Part shown: in pieces, positions 26,641 through 36,050 of the stretch
Layout: each line of letters starts with the position of its first letter
Position numbering within the stretch: position 1 is the first letter of the stretch
NCBI RefSeq assembly: GCF_001424405.1
Contig: NZ_LMPS01000001.1
Coordinates: 927,999-991,998, forward strand
Length of the DNA stretch: 64,000 nt
Reading direction: 5' to 3'
From: Dyadobacter sp. Leaf189
Lineage (GTDB): Bacteria > Bacteroidota > Bacteroidia > Cytophagales > Spirosomataceae
Program-made: the position numbers and the translations under genes
Notes under the pieces: generated by a model
The model's database searches: none
Told to the model about the DNA's origin: nothing
The model's input: only the letters and a program-made list of their open reading frames with translations

Positions 26641-27345
26641 TTCTCTGATGCGGATGTTTCTGTAAGAAACCTGATCTCCGTGATCCTGCAAAGCAATTTT
26701 TCCTTTTGAAGCAGCACCAAATCCTTCCCAGGTTTTGAATTTGCTGTTTGCAACAAGCTTTTCCCATTCAGCGCCTTGTGTCGGAAAATCAACTACTTTC
26801 TTGCCATTTAACCAGCTTTCACCGCGACCACCTTTGATCACGATTTTCGCCTTGTTCCATTGTCCCGCAGGCTTTACAGCTTTGAAGTCGTTTGCAGGAA
26901 GCATATCATAAAGTGAACCGGATTTGTGGTTGCCTTCTTTGCCCGCTTTTGCATCAGGGTGTTTTACATCATCCAATACCTGGATTTCAGGGCCGGTAGA
27001 GTAGGGGCAGCAGTACTTCTTATCTTCGATCACGTGGTAAATAATACCGCTGTTGCCGCCTTCTGCAATTTTCCATTCGAGTTCAAGTTCAAAATCGCCG
27101 TATTCCTTGTCGGTAACGAGGTCTTTTCCGCCTTTTTCCGTCAGCACGATTGCATTGTCTTGTATTTTCCATTGCGGCAGCACTTCGTCTGACTGCCAGC
27201 TGTGCCAGCCTTTCAGTGATTTACCGTCAAACAGGGTTTCCCATTTGCCTTTATTTTGCGCTTCTGCATGGTTAGTAGTAGAAGCGAAAGCGATCAATGC
27301 GATCAGGGATGCTCTGCTGAAAGCTTTCCAATTCTTGCTTGTCAT
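26635..27345 (-). CDS. Secreted DUF1080 protein (3-keto-disaccharide hydrolase family)
   Basis: A 236-residue protein with a signal peptide (ending NHAEAQ) and one concanavalin-like beta-sandwich domain. Family features are LFDGKSLKGWHSW at the start, the segment GNSGIIYHV, the GPEIQVLDD pair of acidic residues, and WNKAKIVIKGGRGESWLNGK. Members hydrolyse 3-keto-glycosides or bind sugars in the periplasm; many copies are typical of Cytophagales. The last 6 bases overlap the end of the helicase gene in convergent orientation, so there is no terminator space between them. Confidence 0.88.
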   Translation of the reverse strand: MTSKNWKAFSRASLIALIAFASTTNHAEAQNKGKWETLFDGKSLKGWHSWQSDEVLPQWKIQDNAIVLTEKGGKDLVTDKEYGDFELELEWKIAEGGNSGIIYHVIEDKKYCCPYSTGPEIQVLDDVKHPDAKAGKEGNHKSGSLYDMLPANDFKAVKPAGQWNKAKIVIKGGRGESWLNGKKVVDFPTQGAEWEKLVANSKFKTWEGFGAASKGKIALQDHGDQVSYRNIRIREL

Positions 27346-27468
27346 GTTTTCTCTGTTAAAATTTAGATCGCAATATTAAGTACTTTTCGGTTTTTAAATA
27401 CTTATTTCAAACGAAAGTTCGGCTGCCAAAGTAGGTATCCTGACCTGATTTTTTTTAAACTGATAACG

Positions 27469-27858
27469 ATGGCTTCTATATTTTCAAGAATAGTTAACGG
27501 AGAAATCCCGGCTCACAAAATTGCGGAAAATGATGATTTTCTGGCCTTCCTTGATGCATTCCCGATTGCAAAGGGGCACACTTTGGTGATACCTAAAAAA
27601 GAAATTGATTACCTGTTTGATCTGGATGATGCTACGTATACGGGTTTGCTGCTGTTTGCAAAGAACATCGCGCCTGCATTGGAGAAAGCAGTCCCCTGTC
27701 TCCGCATTGGTGTGAGCGTAATCGGCCTTGAAGTGCCGCACGTACATATCCACCTGATTCCGCTGAACAGTATGTCAGACGCTGATTTCTCTAAAAAAAT
27801 CAGCATTTCACAGGAAGAGCTGGCGAGCCTGGCTTCGCAGATCCGCGAAAAGCTTTAA
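27469..27858 (+). CDS. HIT-family nucleotide hydrolase
   Basis: A 129-residue histidine-triad protein. The catalytic motif is H91-V-H93-I-H95 followed by LIPL, and the N-terminus FSRIVNGEIPAHKIAEND is typical of the Hint/HinT branch, which cleaves AMP-lysine-like phosphoramidates or dinucleotides. It is complete and cytoplasmic, divergent from the DUF1080 gene by 123 bases. Its stop lies only 7 bases from the convergent stop of the first Wzi-like gene. Confidence 0.95.
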   Translation: MASIFSRIVNGEIPAHKIAENDDFLAFLDAFPIAKGHTLVIPKKEIDYLFDLDDATYTGLLLFAKNIAPALEKAVPCLRIGVSVIGLEVPHVHIHLIPLNSMSDADFSKKISISQEELASLASQIREKL

Positions 27859-27865
27859 AGAACGA

Positions 27866-29338
27866 TCAGTAAAAGGAGAAGTTTTTCCGCAAGCCCAGGG
27901 TAAAACCGTGCGTTTTGCGATACAAATCCCCTATATCCGTCGCGTATGCTCCTTTGACCGTGAGCCCGCCAAGTACATCAAGCTGCGTTTGCAGTGCAAT
28001 GTACCCGGAGAATTGTTTGGGGATATCCAGGAAACGCCAACCGTACGTGCCGTAATTGTGAGAGTACGAGAACTTGGTCTGCCATTCTACTTTACGGAAC
28101 AATGTCCCACGCAGGCCGAGGTGATAAAGTAATACCCTGTTATTGCTTGTGAAATTATCTGCGTACTGTGGATACTTCCAGATCGTCTGGGAAGTAGGGG
28201 GAATAAAGGGGGTCCCGATTGTTCGGTCATAGTAGGACCAACCGTCGCGGACTTGCTGGTTATTGAAATAATCGTCGTGCCCCCGCTGCTTGCCGTCGCC
28301 CAGAACAAATACATCGCCTCCCTGGCTCTTGGTATAAAGCATTTCCAATACTCCCTCGGTAATTTCGAAATTAGCGCCGTAGGTGTTCTTCTTGCGCAAC
28401 CTGATTCCGTATAAACCGTCATTCAGCGTAGTGAGATAGAATAGGGAGCCGTCTTCAAATACGAATTGTCGGTAGAGAAATATGCTCATTCCATAAGTCT
28501 CGATCTCCATTGCGGCATCAATGGAGCCCAGGTGGTTACCAACGCGATTGGTACTGTCAAAATGGGTGACATCATCGCCGGAGCCTCCGATCGAGCCTGT
28601 TACCGCACGAATGTAATTGGCAAATCCATCGGGGAGCTTGCCGTTTTCAGCTGTTAAATGTTTTGATCTGCCTCCCCACTGCACCTGATGATTGAATCCT
28701 CCGTACAGCTTTAAAGTAGAATGTGGTTTTCCAATCCGGAGGTAAAATGATTTTTGATGCAGCTTCAAACCGCTGGTAACCGGCCTGCCTTTCTCAAACA
28801 GACCGTCCGCATAAAATGCCTGGAAGGAGATCCACTTCTTCGTAAAAGGGATCGGGACAAAGCGCGAGGTACCCAGGATGATTTTCGGGATCGGCATTGC
28901 ATTGCCTGACCATGAATAGGAGCCGGAGCCAATCGTGGTGTCAGCCAGGCCGATCCACTGCTTTTTTCGACCGACAGATAATTCCCAGTTCTTGAATTTC
29001 AGTGTAGCATGGAGTTGCGGGAGAAGTACTTTCGAATTTTCGCCTACGTTTGCTACTCCTTCTATTCCGCCGCCTACTCGCCAGACATTCCTGCCAGTGT
29101 TCTCGGAAAGCGGCCAGTATGTTTCAATTCCAAACCTGGCGGTACCTGCCGGGCCGGTCACCGGTACGGTTCCAAACTGGTTTGCATGCATCCAGAAAGG
29201 AGTATGTCCATTGTTACTTCCCATTCCCGACACTTCTAGGTAGTTGATTGTCGAGTCTGTATATATTTCAGGTTGTTTGTCGTACTGCGAAAATCCGATC
29301 GAAGGTATAAGCAGCAAAAGAAAATAGTAGTATTTCAT
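27866..29338 (-). CDS. Capsule assembly Wzi-like outer-membrane protein, copy 1
   Basis: A 490-residue protein with a signal peptide (ending GFSQ) followed by YLEVSGMGSNNGHTPFWMHANQFGTVP, a segment shared with the next two genes. The remainder reads as alternating beta strands rich in Tyr/Trp/Gly, consistent with an 18-stranded Wzi-type barrel. Wzi binds nascent capsule or exopolysaccharide and anchors it at the cell surface. It is the last gene of the minus-strand exopolysaccharide cluster, 104 bases after copy 2. At 27866-29338 its sequence differs enough from the others to be an old duplication. Confidence 0.85.
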   Translation of the reverse strand: MKYYYFLLLLIPSIGFSQYDKQPEIYTDSTINYLEVSGMGSNNGHTPFWMHANQFGTVPVTGPAGTARFGIETYWPLSENTGRNVWRVGGGIEGVANVGENSKVLLPQLHATLKFKNWELSVGRKKQWIGLADTTIGSGSYSWSGNAMPIPKIILGTSRFVPIPFTKKWISFQAFYADGLFEKGRPVTSGLKLHQKSFYLRIGKPHSTLKLYGGFNHQVQWGGRSKHLTAENGKLPDGFANYIRAVTGSIGGSGDDVTHFDSTNRVGNHLGSIDAAMEIETYGMSIFLYRQFVFEDGSLFYLTTLNDGLYGIRLRKKNTYGANFEITEGVLEMLYTKSQGGDVFVLGDGKQRGHDDYFNNQQVRDGWSYYDRTIGTPFIPPTSQTIWKYPQYADNFTSNNRVLLYHLGLRGTLFRKVEWQTKFSYSHNYGTYGWRFLDIPKQFSGYIALQTQLDVLGGLTVKGAYATDIGDLYRKTHGFTLGLRKNFSFY

Positions 29339-29442
29339 ATGTATACCCTCACACGCTCCGGAATGTGTATAATGCTTCCTTGGTCATAAAAATAAGTATA
29401 ACTTTCAGGTTTTCATATTGCACTTCCGCAGGATGGCGTCTT

Positions 29443-30885
29443 CTAATCCAAAAAGCCGCTCTTGCGAAAGCCAATCATCAACCCGGTCGAATGCGCGTAC
29501 AGGTCGCCGTAATCAGAGGCAACACTTGTAAAAACGCTGCTTCCGTTTAATACTTTCAGTCTTTTTTCAACACTTAACATGACTGATCCCTGCTGCTTAA
29601 CGGATTCAAATGGGCTGATAAAAGAGCCGGAATTCCGTGAATATGTTCCTTTAAACGACCATTCCAAAGCAAGCCAGCTCGCAGTCACTCCGGTATGAAA
29701 CGCCCACACGCGATTATTATTGGTAAATTCCGACCGGCTTCTCGGCAGGTCAGGCCTTGTTTGCGAGGCGGCAGGTATCAATGGAGTACCTATTCCACTA
29801 CCGTAATACGACCACCCCCTGGCAAATAGATAGCTGTTATAATAGTTGCCTTTCTCGAAAATAACCAGTCCGGACAGCGGGTTCTTATTTGTCTGATTTT
29901 TAGTGCCTAACACTTCAAACAGAAAAGATCGGAACGCGAAATACTTGGCTCCTTTTGGTAAAGGTTTGAGCCGCTTCAAACTAATCCCGTTCAGACCGTC
30001 TGCGAGATTATTGACTTTGAAAAGCGAGCCGGTCTCGTAAATATTTTGTCTGTATAAAAAATAAGACCAGTCTTTACCTCTCCATTCACCCCCTATATCT
30101 ACGGTGCCGAAGTGATTTCCGATTTTTCGGTAGTCAACAGTTTTTCCGATGACAGTGTAAAGGTATGCCTTGGGCGGACTGAGCTCCCGGAGCGGCATGG
30201 TCTCTGCCTCGCCGCCCCACATTGCCTGATGGTTCATGCCGAGGTATACTTTGTACTTGTCCTGCGGCTTACCTAATCTGAAATAGAGACTTTTCTGGTG
30301 AAAGTAAGATCTCGGAACGCGGTTGACGCTACCGTAATTGATTCTGCTCGATCCCAGGTAACCATCGGAGTATGCAAATTTGAGTGCGACAAAATTGTCT
30401 GTAAAGAACAGGGGCAAGTATTTTGGAATGGAAACCTGTATGCGCGGCATCGGGCGTGCATTGCCCGCCATTGCAAGCGAGCCGGAGCTCATTGTAGTGT
30501 CAATCAAACCGGACACCATTCTTTGTTGTCCGGCGAGAATTTCTACAATATTGAATTTGGCAGTGAGGTAAGCGTCGGAGAGGAACACGTTTCCGGCTTT
30601 CCCGTAGCTTGCGATCGCCTGTACACCGCCACTCCATTGGAAATTGCGTGGATTATTCGGGTTGTAAATTTTGTAAATACCTATATCAGCCAGGCCGAAG
30701 TTTCCATCCAGCGGAACACTTCCATGCTGATTGGCAAATTGCCAGAACGGAGTTTGAGCAGTGGCGCCGGCCGCCGATATGGTGCCTTTATAGTAAAGCG
30801 TGGAGTCTTGAGAATAGCCGCTTATAGCGAAGCAAAGAATACAAAGAATTAAGCAAATTCGGCGCTGACAAACTGGAACGGGCAT
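29443..30885 (-). CDS. Capsule assembly Wzi-like outer-membrane protein, copy 2
   Basis: A 480-residue paralogue of the flanking genes. The signal peptide ends GYSQ and is followed by DSTLYYKGTISAAGATAQTPFWQFANQHGSVPLDG. Family segments recur in the same order: IKIYNPNNPRNFQW, GNARPMPRIQVSIPKY, KSLYFRLGKPQDKYKVYLGMNHQAMWGG, and NHFGTVDIGGEW. These shared blocks with copies 1 and 3 support a triplication. The gene is 51 bases downstream of copy 3, so the two are probably co-transcribed. Its predicted place is the outer membrane, with a role in attaching polysaccharide; which polymer cannot be told. Confidence 0.85.
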   Translation of the reverse strand: MPVPVCQRRICLILCILCFAISGYSQDSTLYYKGTISAAGATAQTPFWQFANQHGSVPLDGNFGLADIGIYKIYNPNNPRNFQWSGGVQAIASYGKAGNVFLSDAYLTAKFNIVEILAGQQRMVSGLIDTTMSSGSLAMAGNARPMPRIQVSIPKYLPLFFTDNFVALKFAYSDGYLGSSRINYGSVNRVPRSYFHQKSLYFRLGKPQDKYKVYLGMNHQAMWGGEAETMPLRELSPPKAYLYTVIGKTVDYRKIGNHFGTVDIGGEWRGKDWSYFLYRQNIYETGSLFKVNNLADGLNGISLKRLKPLPKGAKYFAFRSFLFEVLGTKNQTNKNPLSGLVIFEKGNYYNSYLFARGWSYYGSGIGTPLIPAASQTRPDLPRSRSEFTNNNRVWAFHTGVTASWLALEWSFKGTYSRNSGSFISPFESVKQQGSVMLSVEKRLKVLNGSSVFTSVASDYGDLYAHSTGLMIGFRKSGFLD

Positions 30886-30936
30886 TTAAGTATATAGAAG
30901 TTATTCCTCCGTTGATCAATTGATAATTCATCAAAG

Positions 30937-32355
30937 TTATCGGATAAAACCGGATTTTCTCCATCCGAGCAAAACAGCCGCACTATTCGGAAATAACTCT
31001 CCAAAATCAGCAGCGAGCATGATCGACAGACGGTTACTTTTACTAGCAAAAATCGGGCTCGAAATGTCGAGGAGCAGGGAAGTTTGCCGGATTGTTTTTG
31101 AAAATGGAATCGTGTATGTGCCGGAATTCAGCGAGTGGCTCCCTTTGAAGTTGAAAGTGACCTTGTTGAAAGAAGCGGAGATACCTGCATGATACGCCAT
31201 AATCCGGTTGTTTGGAGTGAATGAAGCTGCGTTGTTTCTGAGTTCATTCTGCACCATCGATTGCGAAGGAATAAAGGGCGATCCCAGGCTCCGGCCTCGG
31301 TAAGACCAGCCCTGACTATAAACATAATGGTTGAAATAATTGTCGCGCCCGAAAGTACCGGTAGTGAAATCGAAGACCTCGCCGCCCTGGTTTTTTGTGT
31401 AAAGAAATTCAAGAAGTATCGTGTTGATGCGAAAGCCGCTTTTAGTTCCCGAAGTATTTCGTTTGAACCTGAGTCCATTCAGACCGTCTGCCAGGTTGGA
31501 GAGGTTACTCAGCGATCCGTCTTCGTAAATGCTCTGACGATAAAGAAAGAGGTTCCACTTATTGCCTTTCCAGTCAGCGGCCACGTCGATGGTCCCGAAA
31601 TGATTACCTACGCGGCTGTCGGCCCAGGGCTTACCGAACACAACATAGCTATAAGCTTCCTGACGTTTGAGGCCGCCGGCAAAAATCTTGTCTTCGCCGC
31701 CCCACATGGCCTGGTGATTAAATCCTGCAAGAAGATTAAGCCGGTGCCTTTTGCCACCGAGCTTGATATAAAATGACTTCTGATGCAGGTAACTCTCTTC
31801 AATACGTCTGACATTTCCGAAGTGAACATCAGCGGGGCCAAAAATTCCGTCGGAATAAGAAAACTTGAATGAAAGGAAATCATTGTACGGGAGAATACTT
31901 ACAAACCGGCGCGTGCGGAGCTCAATCTTAGGGTAGGGGCGGAAATTCGATGACATTGCTATTCCTCCCATCGTAAGCAGACTGTCGGATAGCCCCATGT
32001 ATTCTTTACGCTGGCCAACACTTAGTTCAAATGGACCCGCGCTTCCGCCCATAAATAAATCTGAAAAGAACAGGTCCGGCTTCTTTCCGGCAACTGCGAT
32101 CAGTTCTGCTCCGGCAGTCCATTGAAAAAGCCGCGGGTTACTGGGATTGTAGACCCTGTAAAACCCTGCATTGGCTAATCCAAAAGAACCGTCTTGAGGT
32201 ACAGTGCCAAATTGATTTGCATGCATCCAAAAAGGTGTTTTGGATGTAGAGGCGGCACCTGATATTCCCAGGGAATAATAGAATGTAGAATCCTGGGAAT
32301 ATAATTTAGAGGAGCAGGCTGCTAACAGAAGCAGGCCTAGCAGTAAGTTCCTCAT
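30937..32355 (-). CDS. Capsule assembly Wzi-like protein, copy 3, possible lipoprotein
   Basis: From the ATG at 32355 this is 472 residues. An earlier in-frame ATG at 32394 would add 13 residues before the signal peptide and almost reach the upstream stop. The signal MRNLLLGLLLLAAC ends in a good lipobox (LAAC), unlike the other two copies, so it may be lipidated; cleavage after LYSQ by the usual signal peptidase is the alternative. Shared Wzi segments follow: KTPFWMHANQFGTVPQDG, RVYNPSNPRLFQW, NFRPYPKIELRTRRF, GFNHQAMWGGEDK. It directly follows the phosphoglycosyl transferase gene and ties the barrel genes to the biosynthesis cluster. Confidence 0.83.
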   Translation of the reverse strand: MRNLLLGLLLLAACSSKLYSQDSTFYYSLGISGAASTSKTPFWMHANQFGTVPQDGSFGLANAGFYRVYNPSNPRLFQWTAGAELIAVAGKKPDLFFSDLFMGGSAGPFELSVGQRKEYMGLSDSLLTMGGIAMSSNFRPYPKIELRTRRFVSILPYNDFLSFKFSYSDGIFGPADVHFGNVRRIEESYLHQKSFYIKLGGKRHRLNLLAGFNHQAMWGGEDKIFAGGLKRQEAYSYVVFGKPWADSRVGNHFGTIDVAADWKGNKWNLFLYRQSIYEDGSLSNLSNLADGLNGLRFKRNTSGTKSGFRINTILLEFLYTKNQGGEVFDFTTGTFGRDNYFNHYVYSQGWSYRGRSLGSPFIPSQSMVQNELRNNAASFTPNNRIMAYHAGISASFNKVTFNFKGSHSLNSGTYTIPFSKTIRQTSLLLDISSPIFASKSNRLSIMLAADFGELFPNSAAVLLGWRKSGFIR

Positions 32356-32397
32356 CAGAGTTGGTGTGAGAAGATGGAATAAAGTGACAGGCACTAA

Positions 32398-33399
32398 CTA
32401 CCTGCCCTTTTTTCCGAAAATCACAACTGCCGTAAGCAGGATTATTCTCAATTCGAGGAGCAACGTCCAGTTTTTAATGTAGTAAAGATCATACATCAAC
32501 TTATGACGCGCATCGAAAACGCCGGCTCCATAAGAGTACATAACTTGTGCATACCCGGTAATACCTGGTTTGATGTTATGTCTCATATTATAATAAGGGA
32601 TTGTTTCGTCAAATGTCTCCGTAAATACCTGACGTTCAGGCCGGGGACCGATCAATGAAAGATCCCTTCTGAAGATATTGATGATCTGGGGAAGCTCGTC
32701 GATGCGTGTTTGTCGCATAAACGAACCATAAGAGAATGTACGGGAATCATTCTTTTTAGAAAATGATGCGCCATTCTGCTCGGCATCGAGCCCCATAGAC
32801 CTGAACTTGATACAGAAAAAAGACTGATTATTCATTCCAACCCGCTCCTGACGATAGAAGATAGGGCCGGGCGACTGCATTTTAATGCGGAAATAGCTTA
32901 GTATCCAAAGGGGGAATGTCAGAAGAAACAGGATGATCGAGATCGAAACATCAATGATCTTTTTAGGATATCTTACCCTTTTTCCAAATGTAGGCAGGGT
33001 AAGAAGATTCGGATTGATTTCTGATACATCATCCGGAATGTAGACCTTCTTAAGGATGCGCTCACAAAAGTCGTAAACGGTGTTAATTCGGATGGACTTA
33101 TTCTTTCTTACTACCAGCTCATAAATAACCCTGTTTCGGCTGTCGTATTGGGGATTTGTAACAAGGTGTATTTTTTCAAATTTGTCTAGAAGCGGCCTGA
33201 CTGTATGATTGAGCAGATAATCATCATCGGAACTGTGTGGTATCAGAATGATTTCCCTGTATTTCTTCAATAGGAGGGCTAAATCATATTTCTGGAGAAA
33301 GTAATCATAGCTGGTCACTATTAGAACTTCTTCTGAAACAGCGGTCTTACTCAGCAGGCGATGAATATACCGTTTTTCCGATATGTAAGTGTTATTCAT
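32398..33399 (-). CDS. Polyprenyl-phosphate phosphoglycosyl transferase (bacterial sugar transferase)
   Basis: A 333-residue enzyme that probably starts the repeat unit by moving a sugar phosphate onto undecaprenyl phosphate. The C-terminal catalytic domain is clear: one membrane segment (about 146-167), then KFRSMGLDAE, TRIDELPQIINIF, SLIGPRPER and PGITGYAQVMYSYG. The N-terminal 140 residues replace the usual four-helix membrane part of WcaJ-like enzymes with a soluble-looking domain (EEVLIVTSYDYF, IILIPHSSDDD). It is therefore closer in plan to the short PglC/WecP group with an added cytosolic domain. Cluster position between the epimerase and the Wzi genes fits exopolysaccharide assembly. 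Confidence 0.9.
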   Translation of the reverse strand: MNNTYISEKRYIHRLLSKTAVSEEVLIVTSYDYFLQKYDLALLLKKYREIILIPHSSDDDYLLNHTVRPLLDKFEKIHLVTNPQYDSRNRVIYELVVRKNKSIRINTVYDFCERILKKVYIPDDVSEINPNLLTLPTFGKRVRYPKKIIDVSISIILFLLTFPLWILSYFRIKMQSPGPIFYRQERVGMNNQSFFCIKFRSMGLDAEQNGASFSKKNDSRTFSYGSFMRQTRIDELPQIINIFRRDLSLIGPRPERQVFTETFDETIPYYNMRHNIKPGITGYAQVMYSYGAGVFDARHKLMYDLYYIKNWTLLLELRIILLTAVVIFGKKGR

Positions 33400-33689
33400 A
33401 TGTGTGTACCTGATTTATGTGATAGTGTCGTGTTCTTCAACAAGATGTGTTAGAGGTACAAGTTTAGCTATAAAAATCAAAAAACAGAAATGTACCTTGT
33501 TGTTTTTATTATATTCAGCTCTGTTGGTCAATTGCTTAGTGTCAGTTGTCAACCATTCTGCGAGAAACTAGTTTCGGTGTATTTCGCCAATTAATTTGAA
33601 GTTACTTACAAAACAATCTTCCGTTCAGCCATTTAGTGGTCAGCGTATATTCAGTACTTTACATCCTTTTTATAATGATAATTTCATAT
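33400..33689. promoter_or_regulatory. Intergenic leader with AGGTACA/TGTACCT inverted repeat
   Basis: This 290-base AT-rich gap precedes the sugar transferase on the minus strand. Arms AGGTACA (33454-33460) and TGTACCT (33491-33497) form a 7-base inverted repeat with a 30-base spacer, and CAACAAG/CTTGTTG arms partly nest around it. Nearby on the minus strand TAAACTTG is one base from a -7 box. I see no gene here. It may hold a separate promoter for the sugar transferase and Wzi genes. Confidence 0.35.
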
Positions 33690-34709
33690 TTATCCGGCGC
33701 CATTCACAAGCTTTGCATGGTAAGCTCTGTGCCATTTTGCGAAATGTTCCACACCTGTACTGATGTCCGTTGCAGCCCGGTATCCTGTTGCCCTTTCCAG
33801 CTCTGCAGTGTCCGCCCAGGTTGACACAATGTCGCCTGGGATCATTTCTTTCAGGTTAATTTCGGCCGGTTTACCGAATGATGATTCAAGGCATTTAATA
33901 AAGTCCATCAAGTCGACTGGTTGCCCATTTCCAATATTGAAAACCTGGTATTGCTCAGTCAACTGTGTGTCCAGTACGGCGTAGATCCCGCTCACAATAT
34001 CATCAATGTAGGTAAAATCACGCTTCATGTTACCATGGTTGTATACGTTAATTGCCTCGCCTTTTTCAATCGCATTTGCAAAAAGATAAGGCGCCATATC
34101 CGGCCTTCCCCACGGACCGTACACGGTAAAAAACCTTAAACCAACAGTCTGGATATTGTACAAATGGCTGTATGCATGTGCCATTAATTCGTTAGCCTTT
34201 TTCGACGCAGCATATATGTTGATCGGCGTTTCGGATTTTTGGCTTATTGCAAATGGCTGCTCGGTATTCAGGCCGTATACGCTCGAACTACTTGCATATA
34301 TCAGCTTCTCTGGCTTGACCAGCCTGCTGCACTCAAGAACGTTGAAAAAACCTTCAACATTCGAAGAAAGATAGCTGCGTGGGTTCTCTAAGCTATACCG
34401 TATACCAGCCTGTGCCGCAAGGTTGATCACGTACCGGAACCTGCGCGTTTCGAACAGCTCCGACAGCTTGTCCATCTCCGTGAGGTCCATTTTGAAAAAC
34501 TCATAATTAGCTATATCGCTTTTGTAGTAGTTTTCTAAAACAGGATTGTCAATGTCAATGCCGCATTCTCTTAGCCGATCGTGCTTCAATGTGACTGAGT
34601 AATAATCGTTGATATTGTCAATGCCAACCACATCATGACCTTTTTCGATCAACTTCTTTACCAGGTGAAAACCTATAAAGCCCGCGGCTCCGGTTACTAA
34701 AACGCTCAT
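33690..34709 (-). CDS. NAD-dependent nucleotide-sugar epimerase (UDP-glucuronate 4-epimerase-like)
   Basis: A 339-residue short-chain dehydrogenase of the extended class. The Rossmann motif TGAAGFIG (6-13) is followed by GIDNINDYYSVTLKHDRL, a stretch characteristic of UDP-glucuronate 4-epimerases (CapI/LspL-like). Then come NLAAQAGIRYS, the catalytic SSSSVYG and Y-x3-K in IYAASKK, and RFFTVYGPWGRPDMA. It would make UDP-galacturonate from UDP-glucuronate for the polymer. UDP-glucose epimerase activity is less likely, given the PWGRPDMA segment. Its start overlaps the stop of the upstream glycosyltransferase by 4 bases, showing tight coupling. Confidence 0.9.
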   Translation of the reverse strand: MSVLVTGAAGFIGFHLVKKLIEKGHDVVGIDNINDYYSVTLKHDRLRECGIDIDNPVLENYYKSDIANYEFFKMDLTEMDKLSELFETRRFRYVINLAAQAGIRYSLENPRSYLSSNVEGFFNVLECSRLVKPEKLIYASSSSVYGLNTEQPFAISQKSETPINIYAASKKANELMAHAYSHLYNIQTVGLRFFTVYGPWGRPDMAPYLFANAIEKGEAINVYNHGNMKRDFTYIDDIVSGIYAVLDTQLTEQYQVFNIGNGQPVDLMDFIKCLESSFGKPAEINLKEMIPGDIVSTWADTAELERATGYRAATDISTGVEHFAKWHRAYHAKLVNGAG

Positions 34710-35827
34710 GAGTTGTATAGCTTAACAATTTGACTAAATACAGTTTCTTCTGAAAACTCGGTTACCGCCAAATTGCGGCTGGAAGCTCCCATGCTTTTCC
34801 ATTCTGACTGGCGTGAGAGCATCTGTTCAACTGCATTCCTGATAGCAGCCACCGATCGTGGTTCTATCAAATATCCGTTTTCACCCTGAATTACTGTCAG
34901 GTTGCAGCCGGGAACTTTTGTTGTGATAACGGGCAGTCCGCAGGATAATGCCTCTAATATGCTTCTTGGGATACCCTCGCGATAATAGCTTGGCAAGATA
35001 AACACGTCAGAGCTATTCAGCATTTCGGCAATATTGCTCTGTTTGCCGAGGAAGCGTATTAATGTATTGTTCTGAAAACCCTGAATAAACTCTGGTGTGA
35101 CTGTTCTTGGATTTTTGTTGTCAGGCTCGCCAATAATCAGCAATTGCAGGTTCGCCTTCAAATGTGTGGGTAAAGTCTCAAAAGCCTCAGTAAGCTCACT
35201 GATCCCCTTTTCCCAGATCAGCCTTGTAGTACAAAGAAATGTTATCCTGGTAGGGTCGGGAGTTTTTGATACAGGTGAAAACTTCGTTATATCTACGCCG
35301 CTTCCTTTAACAACCTTGATCCTGTTACGGAAAGATTTTTTGAAGAGAAAATCATGATAGTCGTCCGGGTTCTGGATAATCACGAGATTGGCTCTCAGGA
35401 ACTGAATCAGAAAAAGGATTTGCTGAACAAGTTTGAGGAATTTATACTTCGGACCCGTATTGGCAAATGCAATCCCCAGGCCTGCAATATGCAAAACAAC
35501 TTTCTGGCGTCCGAAAATGCCAGAGAACGAGTTGATCAGATTAGGAACAAATTTGAAAGAATGCACGAGCCCTATCTGATTTGCCTTGGCAAATCGTCGG
35601 ACTTCAAAGATCGTTTTGATGAGGGCCAAAGGATTGGTATTGTCCCGCTGCAGACTTGAGTTCTGCACATAAAATCCCTCCTGCTGAATGCGCGCGGTGT
35701 ACTCGTCATGGGGTACCATTACAGAAATACTGTACCCTCTTTCCTTCAAAAATTTCGCAAAAGGAATCCGTGCCTTATAGAAATCTTCTCCGTCATGTGC
35801 CAGGAGAAGAACGTTTTTATTGGTCAT
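34706..35827 (-). CDS. Family 4 glycosyltransferase
   Basis: A 373-residue GT-B fold enzyme. The N-half has the acceptor-side segment LVHSFKFVPNLINSF. The C-half carries FLCTTRLIWEKGISELTEAF and the nucleotide-sugar motif REGIPRSILEALSCGLPVITT, with the two glutamates spaced E-x7-E. The style (LLLAHDGEDFYKARIPFAKFLKERGY) resembles the CapM/WbpX-like group that adds sugars such as N-acetylfucosamine or galactose to lipid-linked units; the actual sugar is unknown. It overlaps the epimerase gene by 4 bases and acts on the cytoplasmic face of the membrane. Confidence 0.92.
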   Translation of the reverse strand: MTNKNVLLLAHDGEDFYKARIPFAKFLKERGYSISVMVPHDEYTARIQQEGFYVQNSSLQRDNTNPLALIKTIFEVRRFAKANQIGLVHSFKFVPNLINSFSGIFGRQKVVLHIAGLGIAFANTGPKYKFLKLVQQILFLIQFLRANLVIIQNPDDYHDFLFKKSFRNRIKVVKGSGVDITKFSPVSKTPDPTRITFLCTTRLIWEKGISELTEAFETLPTHLKANLQLLIIGEPDNKNPRTVTPEFIQGFQNNTLIRFLGKQSNIAEMLNSSDVFILPSYYREGIPRSILEALSCGLPVITTKVPGCNLTVIQGENGYLIEPRSVAAIRNAVEQMLSRQSEWKSMGASSRNLAVTEFSEETVFSQIVKLYNS

Positions 35828-36050
35828 TCCTGAAAATCAAGTTAACTGAAAGAGACTGACCAGAGGGGAGAACGAAGTCCGATTTATGGAATTCCGGGTT
35901 ATTTTCTATGAAACAAGGTCGGCTCAGAGAGGCTTCTGGAAACATAAAGCTGCTAGTGTGTTACTTAATGATTTTCAAAAATACCTTAAATGTTAAAAAT
36001 TACCAGTTTCATCACCGAAAAAGTAGGTGCAGCAATTTCTCTGAGGCTAT

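Noticed and set aside
30298..30852. 184-codon plus-strand frame inside Wzi-like copy 2
   Set aside because: It is the shadow of a conserved barrel gene and has no family features.
33454..33497. Invertible promoter (phase variation) before the sugar transferase, as in Bacteroides capsule loci
   Set aside because: The inverted arms are only 7 bases and no site-specific invertase is nearby.
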